From assembly GCA_963855995.1 (NCBI GenBank), contig OY979721.1:4402001-4466000 (forward strand): a stretch of DNA of 64,000 nt, given 5' to 3'. This document shows, in pieces, positions 36,193-46,306 of this stretch. The notes beneath the pieces were generated by a model. It was given only the letters and a program-made list of their open reading frames with translations, did not search any database and was not told the DNA's origin. The position numbers were made by a program, and so were the translations under genes. This DNA comes from Muricea muricata. Taxonomy: Eukaryota; Cnidaria; Anthozoa; Malacalcyonacea; Plexauridae. Numbering within the stretch: the stretch's first letter is position 1; every line of letters begins with the position of its first letter.

Positions 36193-37299
36193 TAGTGTAA
36201 ACTCCGGGGGGTGGTGCAAATTTTGAATATGCCACCTGATTACTTGAATGTTACTATTGCAATGTTTTAGTTAAAATTATAAGTATTATTTATAAACCAT
36301 TTTGTGCTGTTATTCATACAAATGAAAAAGATAGGTAAATGAGCCATATGGCAACTAATGAGCGTAGTAATTTTATTGCAGACATGTATATACAGTGCTC
36401 TCAAACTCCCCCGGAATTTAAAATATTCAACTAAGCACGTGTATATTGCGTAGCGCCCGCTTCCGTTGCTATGCAGAGGTCTAGGAGTGGGATAATAAAC
36501 ATGAGTTAAACATGTATTTCCACGGCTTAAAAGCACCATTTTAACTGGCAGGACAAGATTTTTTAATCTTCAGACTATTATGCTTTCGTTTATTATGCAT
36601 AAAGAGCGATTTTTCGCCTTAAAACGAGCTCAAATGGACAGCATAAGTTGACCTATATGGTATGAATATAAATGGCTAACAAGAGATATGAGCTATAGTT
36701 TGAATACATAGCAATAAATACACCGCAATATTTTCGCTATTCTACGTCTTATATTCCTAAATATACACCACATGAATTGCAGGAGTTTTGTTCTACATTT
36801 CGGCCAGGCTTCATCAAAAAATGATGAAAAACAAGCGAGATAAAGCGAAATCGGCATATTTGATAATGTTGCGTGCGTGCGAGATCAGTTTCTGCAAGGT
36901 TGTGATGTGATGACTGATGATTGTGTACATAAAATTTCCAATAATACTAGTAGACCTAAAGTAAACCGTACATAAGTATACTAAGTAAAGATATTGGCCT
37001 AATATTGTGACAGTTTTTTATTAACACACAGAAGAGCGCACAGTTTGTATGTTTGCAATCTTAGTTCACGTTCAATATTAATTGCGCGTTCATTCCGTTT
37101 TGTTTATATGAGTCTAAGGTCAGAGGTCAGAGATTCAGCAAACGTGAAACCGAATATGCTCGCTAAACATGAAAATTATAAAATTATCAGAGTGTCTAAA
37201 AACGTCCCACGTAAACAAAACGCTTTTAGACCACATCATTTTAACATTTTATTTCCAAAGCTATCATTAAATTTTTCTTAGTTTTTCGAGTTTAAGTGT

Positions 37300-38100
37300 G
37301 TAAGTCTTTTCAGAAACTTTGCACTATCCTTGGATCCCTAGTTCAATATTTTAACTGATTTCGCTAGAGGAAGACTCTTCCATAATTTAGCCACACTATA
37401 GTTCAAGCTCTTTTTAAGGAACTCTCTTGGGGTTAGGAAGGGTCAAATCTATGTGACTATTACTAAGATCATAGTTAGTTTGCCTGACATTTATCCATAT
37501 CAAAGATTCTTTAAGATTAGATCCGGTATATCCGTATTTTGTACAATAAGTTCGATTTTATTGTGCGACGTCTTGTCTCCAAATCGTCCCAACCAGGGGA
37601 GCGAAGAACATTAGCAGATCACCAGTAATTGTTCTCGCTGCTCGGTTTTTAAGTTTCTGAAGTTTATCTTTATGTTGTTTGTTACAAACCCCCATAAGAG
37701 AGAACAGTAATCGAAATAAGGCTGTATTAACGCACAATAAACTGTTTGCAATTTACAGGCAGGGATGAATGATTTAATCCGCTTTAGCGTGAGCTGTATC
37801 GTGCCAATACCTGCCGCGACCTTTTTAAAGATCATTTCAATGTGTTCACTCCACTCCAGAGTTTCATCTAGATTTACCCCAAGACAAGTAAATGATTTGA
37901 CAAGAGGAACCAGTTGATTGTTTATCATTATTATATGATCACAAATCAAGGTTTTAGGATAATGCTTTGAACCTATATACATTACTTTAGTTTTTGTCGG
38001 ATGGTGTTGTAATTTATTTCTAATTAGCCAGTCACTGAGTTTATCCAAACCATGATTTAAATTTTCCGAGAGTTGTGTTACATTTTTCACCTTGCCAAGA
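37300..38100 (-). pseudogene. Non-LTR retrotransposon (LINE) reverse transcriptase, 3' fragment
   Basis: The minus-strand ORF at 37611-38090 encodes about 159 aa typical of the C-terminal part of a LINE RT: a thumb-like LNHGLDKLSDWLIRNKLQHH, then KTKVMYIGS, FTCLGVNLDETLEWSEHIE and YCALIQPYFDYCSLLWG. The catalytic palm (the YxDD box) would lie upstream and is absent. Downstream to about 37300 the frame is broken but still reads like the usual LINE tail (NYDLSNSHIDLTLPNPKR). A 5'-truncated, dead insertion, the usual outcome for LINEs. Confidence 0.85.
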
Positions 38101-38281
38101 ACTTTCTTATTCGTTATTAGGCTCTGATGTGGCTGGTCTTGTGCTAACTCTTTAAGTGTCGAATAAATTTTGGTCTTCTAACATATCTTGATAAACATCA
38201 TCTTGCTTGATCTCGTAACCAATCTGTTCGTGCCTTTAAGGCACAACTTCTCGTTGTACGCGTACTTTGGTTTCATATACT

Positions 38282-38429
38282 CTAAAGCCCGTTTTCCACT
38301 TCAACTGTATCGTAGCGAAACGTAGCGTATTCTATTGTGTCCATATCAATTTGTTCTGCCTGACTGTTCCTTTCTACACGAAAGAATGAAATACGCTACG
38401 TTTCGCTTAAAGTGGAAACAGGCTTTAAT
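38282..38429. mobile_element. MITE, ~148 bp
   Basis: Left TAAAGCCCGTTTTCCACTT and right AAGTGGAAACAGGCTTTA are inverted repeats. Inside, a second inverted pair CGAAACGTAGCGTA / TACGCTACGTTTCG makes the element strongly palindromic. Part of the interior (TCTATTGTGTCC...GTTCTGCCTGA) recurs near 20688-20725. Ends with TAA/TTA would fit a PIF/Harbinger type; not proven. Confidence 0.75.
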
Positions 38430-38439
38430 GGTTACTCGC

Positions 38440-38885
38440 ACATGGGGACTTGGAGAGATCTAAAATGGTGACTCACGCAAGTGGGATGGCTTCTGTAGAG
38501 CATCGTGTCCTTCAATTTCACAGCGGATCTACGAGAATTTCAAATAAAATAGCTCCTTGCACCGTAATGCACGAATATTTGAGGTCGAACCACTCCGTTT
38601 ATGGGAAGTATCATAAACAAAAGATCACATCGAATGTCATATTTGTTGCAACATACTTAAAACACATACATCTGGAAGAAAGTTTTCAGATAAAGCTGCT
38701 ACAACGTTCACTATGAGATGAGAGCGAAGTTTTCTATACGATTGCAATTCCTGCGAAAAAAGCGTTCCGTCAGTTGAAAAACTCAACAGGTCATAAACGT
38801 TATGCATACCGGAGGAAAGCCATAAAATTGTGACGTGTTTGAAAACGCATAGGTGGAAAGTTCATTGTAGGAAAAGGCCAACCTG
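38440..38885 (+). pseudogene. Eroded C2H2 zinc-finger fragment, second copy
   Basis: Plus-strand frames contain IECHICCN, a THTSGRKFS linker-like piece and YDCNSCEKSVPSVEKL, with stops between them. The stretch TCGAATGTCATATTTGT is shared exactly with the opposite-strand fragment at 28440-28905, so both derive from one finger gene or element. Confidence 0.5.
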
Positions 38886-41600
38886 TCGAAATTCTAATTT
38901 TCTAGGAAATTGAATGATGTTAGGACACTGGATGACATGAGAAATTCGAAGAAACGCGAGCTTTGGGGGTAAGTAATGTGTCTTTGAAAGCTGGCATCTA
39001 AAGATATATACGTAACTTTCGAATTGTCAGGAGCAGCAAAATAATATACTGTGAATCACTGGTTATAAACCTTGGGCTTTTATAAGTTCGTAAGCGTTTT
39101 TTGATGGCTGTACTTCACGGGGGTCTTATAAACGAGCAACGTTTTGTGTTAAATCAGGGTTGGCGTACAAAACTTGAATGTCTTTATATAAATATATCCT
39201 TGCATGAATTTGAAAACAAAAATTCAATGTCCTCAAATTCAAAGTCATTGAATTTGTCTTGCTTTTAATATATATTTAATTTTAAATTCATTTAAGTTAT
39301 AATTATAGAGTATTAACTAACAAATCTTAACGTTGAGAACGCAAACACCGCTTCTTTAACATAAAAATTTTCTTATGTTTTCTGTAGAAGTATCACCGTT
39401 TTTGAAATTTCCGCCATTGCAAGTGTTATTCACGATGCCATATTTAAAGCTCGTAAGTTGAATTGTCCTGACATTAGTTTTAAGAGCAGAGACAACCTTG
39501 TAGTAACGTAGTAAAATATTAACTTTGTTACAACTTGTTGACAAAGCAGTTGTAAGCATAAGATCTCTAAGCGTGTGCTTGCATGTTATTGGTCTAAAAT
39601 TATCTTCTTTAATACTTGCTTTTCCACTGAAAGTATTTTACAATAATTATTTGTGTTATTCTTTCTTTTAAGTTGGGGATAATGGCTGCCACGGAATTCT
39701 TGTAAGTATTTTTGTGGTGTTTTGTAGCATAATCTCTGTATTTATGGCTGTTTTGTTTTTGCTCACTTAAAAATCTCACCACAGTTAACAAATTGGGTTG
39801 GCATTTGTGGTTCCAAGTTGTCAACTGGTTTGGAATACGTTGTTGACAACTTGTAACATGCAACTGGATTCGTGCACGTACTTGAAAGTCCTTGAATGCA
39901 TAAAGAAGTGCTTAAAAGTTCTCGAATTCGTCTTGCTATAGTTTTTGGACATTTTACATTTGATGGTGCTGGTTTATGGCTTCCAAATCAGTTTCAAATT
40001 CATTTAGAGTGTCATTTCACAAATTGTTTCAGTCCTTGAATTTCCTCACACATGCATGGGCCTTCAACGTCCTTGAATTGTACGAGCCCTGTAACAAGCT
40101 TGGCGGAGATGTCAAATTTGTTACAAGATTATCGTGAAAACTCTGATGCGGACTTGTTCTATCACGTGTTGTTAAAAGATTGTCACGCAAAGTTGACAAC
40201 ACAGTTCTGTGACAGTGTTGTTATATCTTGATTGTATCAATGTAACATTTTTTCTGACCAAATAAGTCTTGTTGGGGCGAGTTCGTGTAATATGCAAGTC
40301 GCGAGTCTGAAATTGAACATTTAAACAAACAAATATACATTTTTGTCGGTATTTTCTAAAAAGACATATTCCTTCAAAGAGCAAAATAGATTTTTTGTTT
40401 CTTATAAATTAATATCAGCTTAACCGGGCGAGTATTGAGACCTCGGATGACAGAATCGGTTGACAAATCTACCGACGATTTCCATCCCACCCCACCCCAC
40501 CCCAGGTGAGTACGCCCCTGCAGCTAATTACGTTTCAGTGTAACGGCATGTTTGTCATTTAATGTGATGTACAACAGTCAAACCAAGATGCAAAAAAAAA
40601 TTCCTCATTTAGTCAGTGAAACTACTAGCTCCCAATAATTTATATTGTTCTTTGTATATATGTATATAGTATGTTTTGCATATATATCTTTTTATCATAA
40701 TTCATTTATTTACTAAAATAGGACCCACCCCCCTTCTGTAAAATAGCATTTATTTGTGAGGGTAGCGCGTTGAAATAAAATGAATGGTATGTATGTATGT
40801 ATGTATGTCCCCCTTTCTAAACTTCCCGAACTTAAGGGATGACGCCCATGGGTAAATGACAATTATATGTAGCGAGAAGACCTGCCTCAATATTTTATTT
40901 TCTGAATTGTATTCCACGCGACCAAAATTCGACTTATAAGCGGGGTTAATAAATGATTTATACGTTTCTCGCATGTCGTACTTAATTCTTGTATGTTTAA
41001 GGTTCGGTGCATGAAAAGTTCGAAGAATAGGCTGGACCTAACTAACTGAAGTCATTTAACTAATTAAGTAATGTTTTTGCATCTTGGTTTGACTGTTATA
41101 CATCACGTCAAAGGACAAACATGCCGTTACGCTGAAATGTTTGCTGCAGGGACGTGGAAATCGTCGGTAAATTTGTCAACCGATTTAGATCCAAAAGTCT
41201 ATACAGGACCACTCTCCCCCAAACCGGGGATCTCATTAATTCCCGGTTAAGCTGATATTAATTTATATTAAACAAAAATCTACTTTGCTCTTTGAAGGAA
41301 TATGTCTTGGTAGAGAATACTAACAAAAATTTATATTTGTTTAATAAAATGTTCAATTTCAGACTCGCAACTTGCAGACTCGCAACTTGCAGACTCGCAA
41401 CTTGCAAAATAGCCGCCCCCTTGTTGGAGCAACTTTGTAACAGACAGCAAGCCTGATTTCCTACTAAGCTTATTACTAGTTTTGAAGAGCATTTTGAACT
41501 CAACTTTTCAAGATCTTGTAAACAGATTTGCCACAATTTGTTTGTAATGACCCGTGCGTTTTGCATGTGTAGTTGACGTTGGCCACCGATTTCTTTTTAG
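38886..41600. other. Non-coding stretch dominated by an inverted repeat
   Basis: 38886-40290 shows no exon or defined repeat beyond scattered CTTGTTGACAA-like words. 40290-41380 is a fold-back element (separate entry). Short ORFs here overlap the repeat arms. (CACCC)n and (GTAT)n tracts are at 40486-40504 and 40788-40808. Confidence 0.5.
40290..41380. repeat. Fold-back element with ~330-bp arms
   Basis: The left arm (about 40290-40620) and right arm (about 41050-41380) are imperfect reverse complements. Examples are TTCCTTCAAAGAGCAAA against TTTGCTCTTTGAAGGAA, CAGTCAAACCAAGATGCAAA against TTTGCATCTTGGTTTGACTG, and AACGGCATGTTTGTC against GACAAACATGCCGTT. The roughly 430-bp spacer carries a (GTAT)n tract. 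No ORF with a known domain. Confidence 0.85.
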
Positions 41601-42469
41601 TCGACGTCTGCTTCTGGATACACGGCTGTGTACATCGCATTTAAGGTAATTACGTTTAGATCGAGCACCTGTCGTACAGAAAGTCAGAAATAGATGATGC
41701 TATCTTTAAGTTAAAAATTAAATGCAACTAATTTGGTATTTTACGTTTAGGTAACTCGTTGGCTGCTGCCAATATGGGCAATGGCAGCCTTATTTGCGAT
41801 CGAAGACAACAGTTTTTCACACGAAACTCTCGCGTCTCTTGCTGTTAGAACTCCTTCGGTACGTTCATGTTTACTTTCGTTTTAAATCGTTTTAATTCAG
41901 TCTCTTGATATGTATGGTCCTTTCTGGACCTCCACTCTATCCAGCATATATAAAGTTACTGTAGTTTTATAAATGAAGTTAAATAAGGTTTCTTTTTGTA
42001 TCAATAAGAGATTATCGTAACTAGGCATCTAGAAAAACACTTAAGTATTTACTCAATAAGAGATGATAGAACTGATAAGGACTGGCCAGTATAAAAAAAG
42101 TTAGTTTAGTTTAGGTTTCCTCCTGTATTAATACTGGATCAATAAGAGATGATCCTTACTAGACCTTTAGGAAGAACAGTTTAGAATTGACACAGTCAAC
42201 AAGAACGTAGACACGAGTTATATTATAAATCAAGTTTGGATTTTTTTAATTCAAAATTTCTAATTCAGGGCTTGAGATCACGCTTCCATCCTTACACCAG
42301 CGATAACAGGAGATTTGACCCATCAGGAGAGACCGCAACGAACAGTGGCCAATCAAAACGACTCATGTTGCCACCATTTCTTAGAACTGGTGGGAAATAT
42401 GGCTCCGTAAACCAAACAGCAGCACCTTTTGTGAACTCTGGACAGTTCGATGAAGTACCGACGTCGTAG
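41601..42469 (+). CDS. Three 3'-terminal exons, possibly the end of the membrane-protein gene
   Basis: Exons 41601-41645 (STSASGYTAVYIAFK), 41751-41858 (VTRWLLPIWAMAALFAIEDN..., a probable membrane span) and 42269-42469 (ending FVNSGQFDEVPTS then TAG) have clean AG/GT borders and stay in phase 0 for 117 codons. The first exon has no ATG, so coding sequence must precede it. The nearest same-strand partial gene is at 25893-28397, but that block ends in phase 2 and this one starts in phase 0, so at least one undetected exon would have to lie between them. The tail is Gly/Ser/Pro-rich and polar, as in a cytosolic tail. It could instead belong to an independent gene. Confidence 0.6.
41925..42200. 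repeat. Dispersed ~112-bp tandem repeat, array 2
   Basis: About two to three diverged units with ATCAATAAGAGAT, GAAGAACAGTTTAGAA and AGTTAGTTTAGTTTAGG, the same family as 16830-17150. It sits immediately upstream of the last exon at 42269. Confidence 0.8.
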
Positions 42470-43089
42470 ATGGTGAAAGAACTGGGAAGAAAGGTACGCT
42501 TTAATGACATTTATCATAATGGTGGATCGTATATTGGTGTCTCCAGAATACCATATATATATGGTTGTCATATATATGACTCTGTATGGATGTACTTGTG
42601 ATTTGATGACCTACACACAACGCGCATGTTGCAGGCAGTAAGAAACGCGAATTCTTATTCCATTCTACGGCAAGTGATTTGATGTGGTCAAATAATAGGA
42701 CAAAAAAAAACAGGATCTTTCTATACCCAAACGATGCAAGCAGAGTACGATGCTTCGAGCGCAGGTCCTTCGTCGGGAAGTTAGTACTAGTGAGGTTCAG
42801 ATTTCATGGACTTCAACTACCCTTGCCTCAATGACATGTGTTGCATCCTTCCGATTAGCCGGCTAATCAGGTTCCATGTAAGTCAAGAAAAGGTTGCGGA
42901 AGTGTAGTGAAAGTTAAATCTGGAAGTTGCTACCAGCTTCCCTATGACCATGAAGTTCTTCGCTTGAAACATCGAATTCTGCTTGACTCGTATCAGGTAG
43001 CGAAAGATCGTATGTTTTTGTGTGCTTTTGATTGCACTCCTGACATTGGCAATGTTGGGGTTTGTTGATCGCACGATAGACATGGTATT

Positions 43090-44560
43090 GTTCACAAATA
43101 AGTTATAACAATGAAAAACTCCATGGATATATATGGTTCTATTTTATGGCAGTGATTATGGTTGAAATGTTGACATTCTAAAGCCACGTATAATTCTTTT
43201 TGGGTGTGGTCAAATGGTTGGTTGGCCATGACTGAGCTGGCCAAGATACTGCTCACAGAACAGACAAGTTTCAGCTAAATATAATATGCCTGCATGGCTC
43301 CATTTTTGGCCATGATTGTGGTTGAAATGTTGAACATTCTGTTAAGCTACATAGAGTCAAATGATTAGTTGGCCAAGCTAGAACTGGGAAAGATATTGCT
43401 TACAGAAGCACAAGTAAAACTTAGTAGGAAACCGTGGATATATGGTTCTATTCTATGGCTATGATGATGATTGAAATGTTAAAAAATACTCTATGAAATG
43501 ATTAAATGCAGAGTTAGGGAAAATATTGCTTACAACACACAAGTTAAAACTATGTAAAAACCATATGTAGGTATATAAGCCACCTACATAATTATCCTTG
43601 GATGAAGTCAAATGATTGGTTGGCCTTGCCAGAACTGGGAAAGTTATTGTACAAAACACACAAGTTAAAACCAATTAATAAACTGTGGATACGTGGTTCT
43701 ATTAATCATGGGTCAAATGTAGAATACTCCGTGAAATGACGGAGCTAGGCAAAATATTGCTTACAAAACACACAAGTTAAAACTAAGTAAAAACTTTCTT
43801 TATATGGTTCTGTTTCATGGGAATGGTTATAGTTTAAATGTTTAATACTCTATCGCGTGATCCTCATTAGATGTGCACGTGGTCAAGTGATTGGCTGGTC
43901 CTGAATTGGGCAAGATAATGCTTAGAGAACACACAAGTATAAAATAAATAAAAGTTGGGGTCGTCACCAAAGGGGCACCAGGTCGTCGTACTATTAACAG
44001 GCTTTGTGTGTGGATGGTTACAACAATGAAAGACGATAAACTGTATAGAAATTAGTTTTCTAAAGAACAAATTGCAAACAACGATGAGTTTTGTTTTCAA
44101 AAGCCAATCACAAACACAAAGCCTGGTCATAGTCAGACATTGGAATTTTTCTTAAACACTCTATATTAACTACAGATCTGCTCCTATGACTATATATTGT
44201 TATTAGCATATAAAAAGACAAGTTATAAGTAAGTAAAAGCAATGGACAAAAGAGTAAAAGCAATTGTGATCAAAGACTGTGTTTGACAGCTGAAATCACA
44301 TAAGTTGTAGTGAAGTAAAACTCCTTGGATAACTGGGACAAATGTGACTAAATGTCCTAGAAGTAGCTAATTGTTTAGCTAGACAAGCTAGTTGCTATTT
44401 TATTATGAGCACATGAAAACGCATGCATAAGCTGAATACATGCATAAGTAAAAACGGTGTAGATATGCGTGGTTTTATTTAATGGCAGTATAATTGTAGT
44501 TCACGATCCTTAGCAAGCTACTTTACAGGCGAAAATCCACAAGTTATTATCAAGTAAAAC
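43090..44560. repeat. Degenerate tandem satellite, ~120-170-bp units
   Basis: Roughly nine to ten diverged units recur with the order GGATATATGGTTCTATT, ATGGTTGAAATGTT, an optional GTCAAATGATTGGTTGGCC, GAACTGGGAAAGATATTGCT and ACACAAGTTAAAACTAAGTA. Units vary by deletion of the middle block. It is non-coding, and lacks a recognisable RNA or protein motif. Confidence 0.8.
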
Positions 44561-44689
44561 TCGTCCTGGTTCGCTTTAAAAAGATTTGAGAGTATGGGTA
44601 TAGCTAAACTTGTTGTCCAAGTCTTAAACAATCCAGTGCGACTTGCAATGAAAGTCAGCTCATGTTACTGGAAGATTACAAGTGTAAAC

Positions 44690-45235
44690 GCACAAGTTAT
44701 AGCAACTCTGTTCAGATGCTGTTGACAAGTTCCATTCGCACTGCTTGTCTCCAATTTGTTGGGACAAGTACGAAACAAGCTGTTAACACTTGTAATAAGC
44801 TTGATGGTACTATCAGATTTGTTACAAGACTGATAAAACCACGATATATGACATGTAATATTGTTACAGCCTTGTTAACACTCTTGTTGCTAACACTCGC
44901 AACTTTGCAGCCATTACTCATGTAAAAATTTCGTAGCAAGTCTGTCAACAAGACATCAACAAGTTGTGTTCGCACCGCTTGTCCTATGCGAGTCGGTAAC
45001 AAGTTTGGAACAACTTGCTGTCGATTTGTAACAAGCTCGAGGGAAATATCAAAGTGGTTATGAGGTTGTTCTAACAGGTCTGATTGGCAAGATTTTCACA
45101 ATGTTGACAACACAAGGTTGTTACAATATTGGTATAACCTTGGAACAACCTTGTATCATAGTTGTTACAGCTTGTTGGAAACTTGTTCGAAAACTTAGAA
45201 CAAGCCGTTTAAACACAATTTGTGAACGGACTTGT
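44690..45235. repeat. CAAGTTGT-rich degenerate repeat, block 1
   Basis: Dense in ACAAGTTGT/ACAACTTG words. The part 44900-45045 recurs as its reverse complement at 51893-52034 (for example ATTTCGTAGCAAGTCTGTC against GACAGACTTGCTACGAAAT). Confidence 0.7.
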
Positions 45236-45495
45236 ATACGAGGCTAAAAGTGCAACGCCCACCTACATGTCGGAATTTCAGACTGTGCAAGTTTGAAAAA
45301 AGATTTGCCCTGTGTGACAAAACTTTAGGCTGTATTTATTAAATGAAACAAAACTTCAAATCATGATTTTATTGTAATAATTTTATTTAAGTACACATTT
45401 ATAATTTTTAAATCCACTGCAATGAAAAATATCAAGTAATGTATCCTCCATTCTTATTGTTTATGTGCGTTGTGCGAATAAAGTTTAAACACGAT

Positions 45496-45634
45496 CAGGG
45501 GCCGGTTGTACAAAACTCTTAATCACTTTTTTGTAGTTAAATAGCGATTAAGTACGAAATACTTGGTTCTGATTGCTTGACGTTTCTACTAATCATAGTT
45601 AACTTTAATAATTTTTTTTATACAACTGGTCTAG
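45496..45634. mobile_element. Palindromic MITE, copy 2
   Basis: Same family as 542-691. It begins CAGGGGCCGGTTGTACAAAA and ends TTTTATACAACTGGTCTAG. The right end is more decayed than in copy 1. Confidence 0.8.
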
Positions 45635-45699
45635 CTACGATGGGTGAATAAATGTGAAATAGGTGACGCCCTTTAGAGAACGGTGCTTAGTGTCTAGTG

Positions 45700-46215
45700 A
45701 GTAGTACAGGAAAGTTGTTTCACTACCTAAAACGATAAAGTAAAAATCGCCGTGTCGAACAAAGGCCCTTCACTACACAGCTAGAAAAGCGCAAGTTACA
45801 TCAGGTCTACTGCAGTCTTGTTACCTTGCAGTCATCAAGCCAATATCAGGATGCGTTCACATCGCTTGCTCCGGCTTGTTGATGACAAGTCTGCTGCAAG
45901 TTGTCAACCGGCTTGATGCAAGTTGATCGTCAATAAGTCTTTTTATTCACAAGCTTGATGCGAGTTGTTTCATAACCACTTGCAGCAAGTCTGGAAATGT
46001 GAAGTTGCATCAAGTCGGATTTTCACTGACGCGGTGCATCTTGATGAAACCAACAGGTTTGGCACAGCTTGATGAAAAACTTCCCGCAAGCCGATAAATC
46101 CACAACTGGCCACTTGCATCAAGTCTGTGAAGAGTCTTCTCGAAACGCGGACTTTTACTTTATCGTTTCAGGTAGTGATAGAACCTATATCTTTTCAACT
46201 TCACTATCCTACACT
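45700..46215. mobile_element. Inverted-repeat element carrying CAAGTTG repeats
   Basis: The left end TTTCACTACCTAAAACGATA and right end ATCGTTTCAGGTAGTGATAG are inverted repeats that extend about 45 bp inwards. Between them lies a block of GACAAGTCTGCTGCAAGTTG-type repeat (45840-46145). The same end sequence occurs alone at about 55475-55520, and the internal repeat occurs alone at 30955-31195. Confidence 0.65.
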
Positions 46216-46271
46216 AAATATAAATATTTTCATTTTCAGTACTAGTTTGTTATATACGCCAACTTAAGGTG

Positions 46272-46299
<28 letters not shown>

Positions 46300-46306
<7 letters not shown>

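Larger units (their letters stand above)
34580..37300. other. Downstream flank of the ATPase gene: two MITEs and microsatellites
   Basis: No convincing gene. An 80-codon frame opens just after the ATPase stop (34582-34824) in another phase and begins with GTG; it may be former C-terminal coding sequence or noise. Two MITEs (34942-35231, 35350-35812), a (TAATG)n tract at 35883-35916 and a (CAGT)n tract at 36160-36192 lie here. Confidence 0.55.
42470..46299. other. Non-coding, satellite and CAAGTTG-type repeats
   Basis: No gene recognised. It holds the degenerate satellite (43090-44560), two blocks of CAAGTTGT-rich repeat (44690-45235 and 45840-46145), a MITE copy (45496-45634) and an inverted-repeat element (45700-46215). 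Confidence 0.6.
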
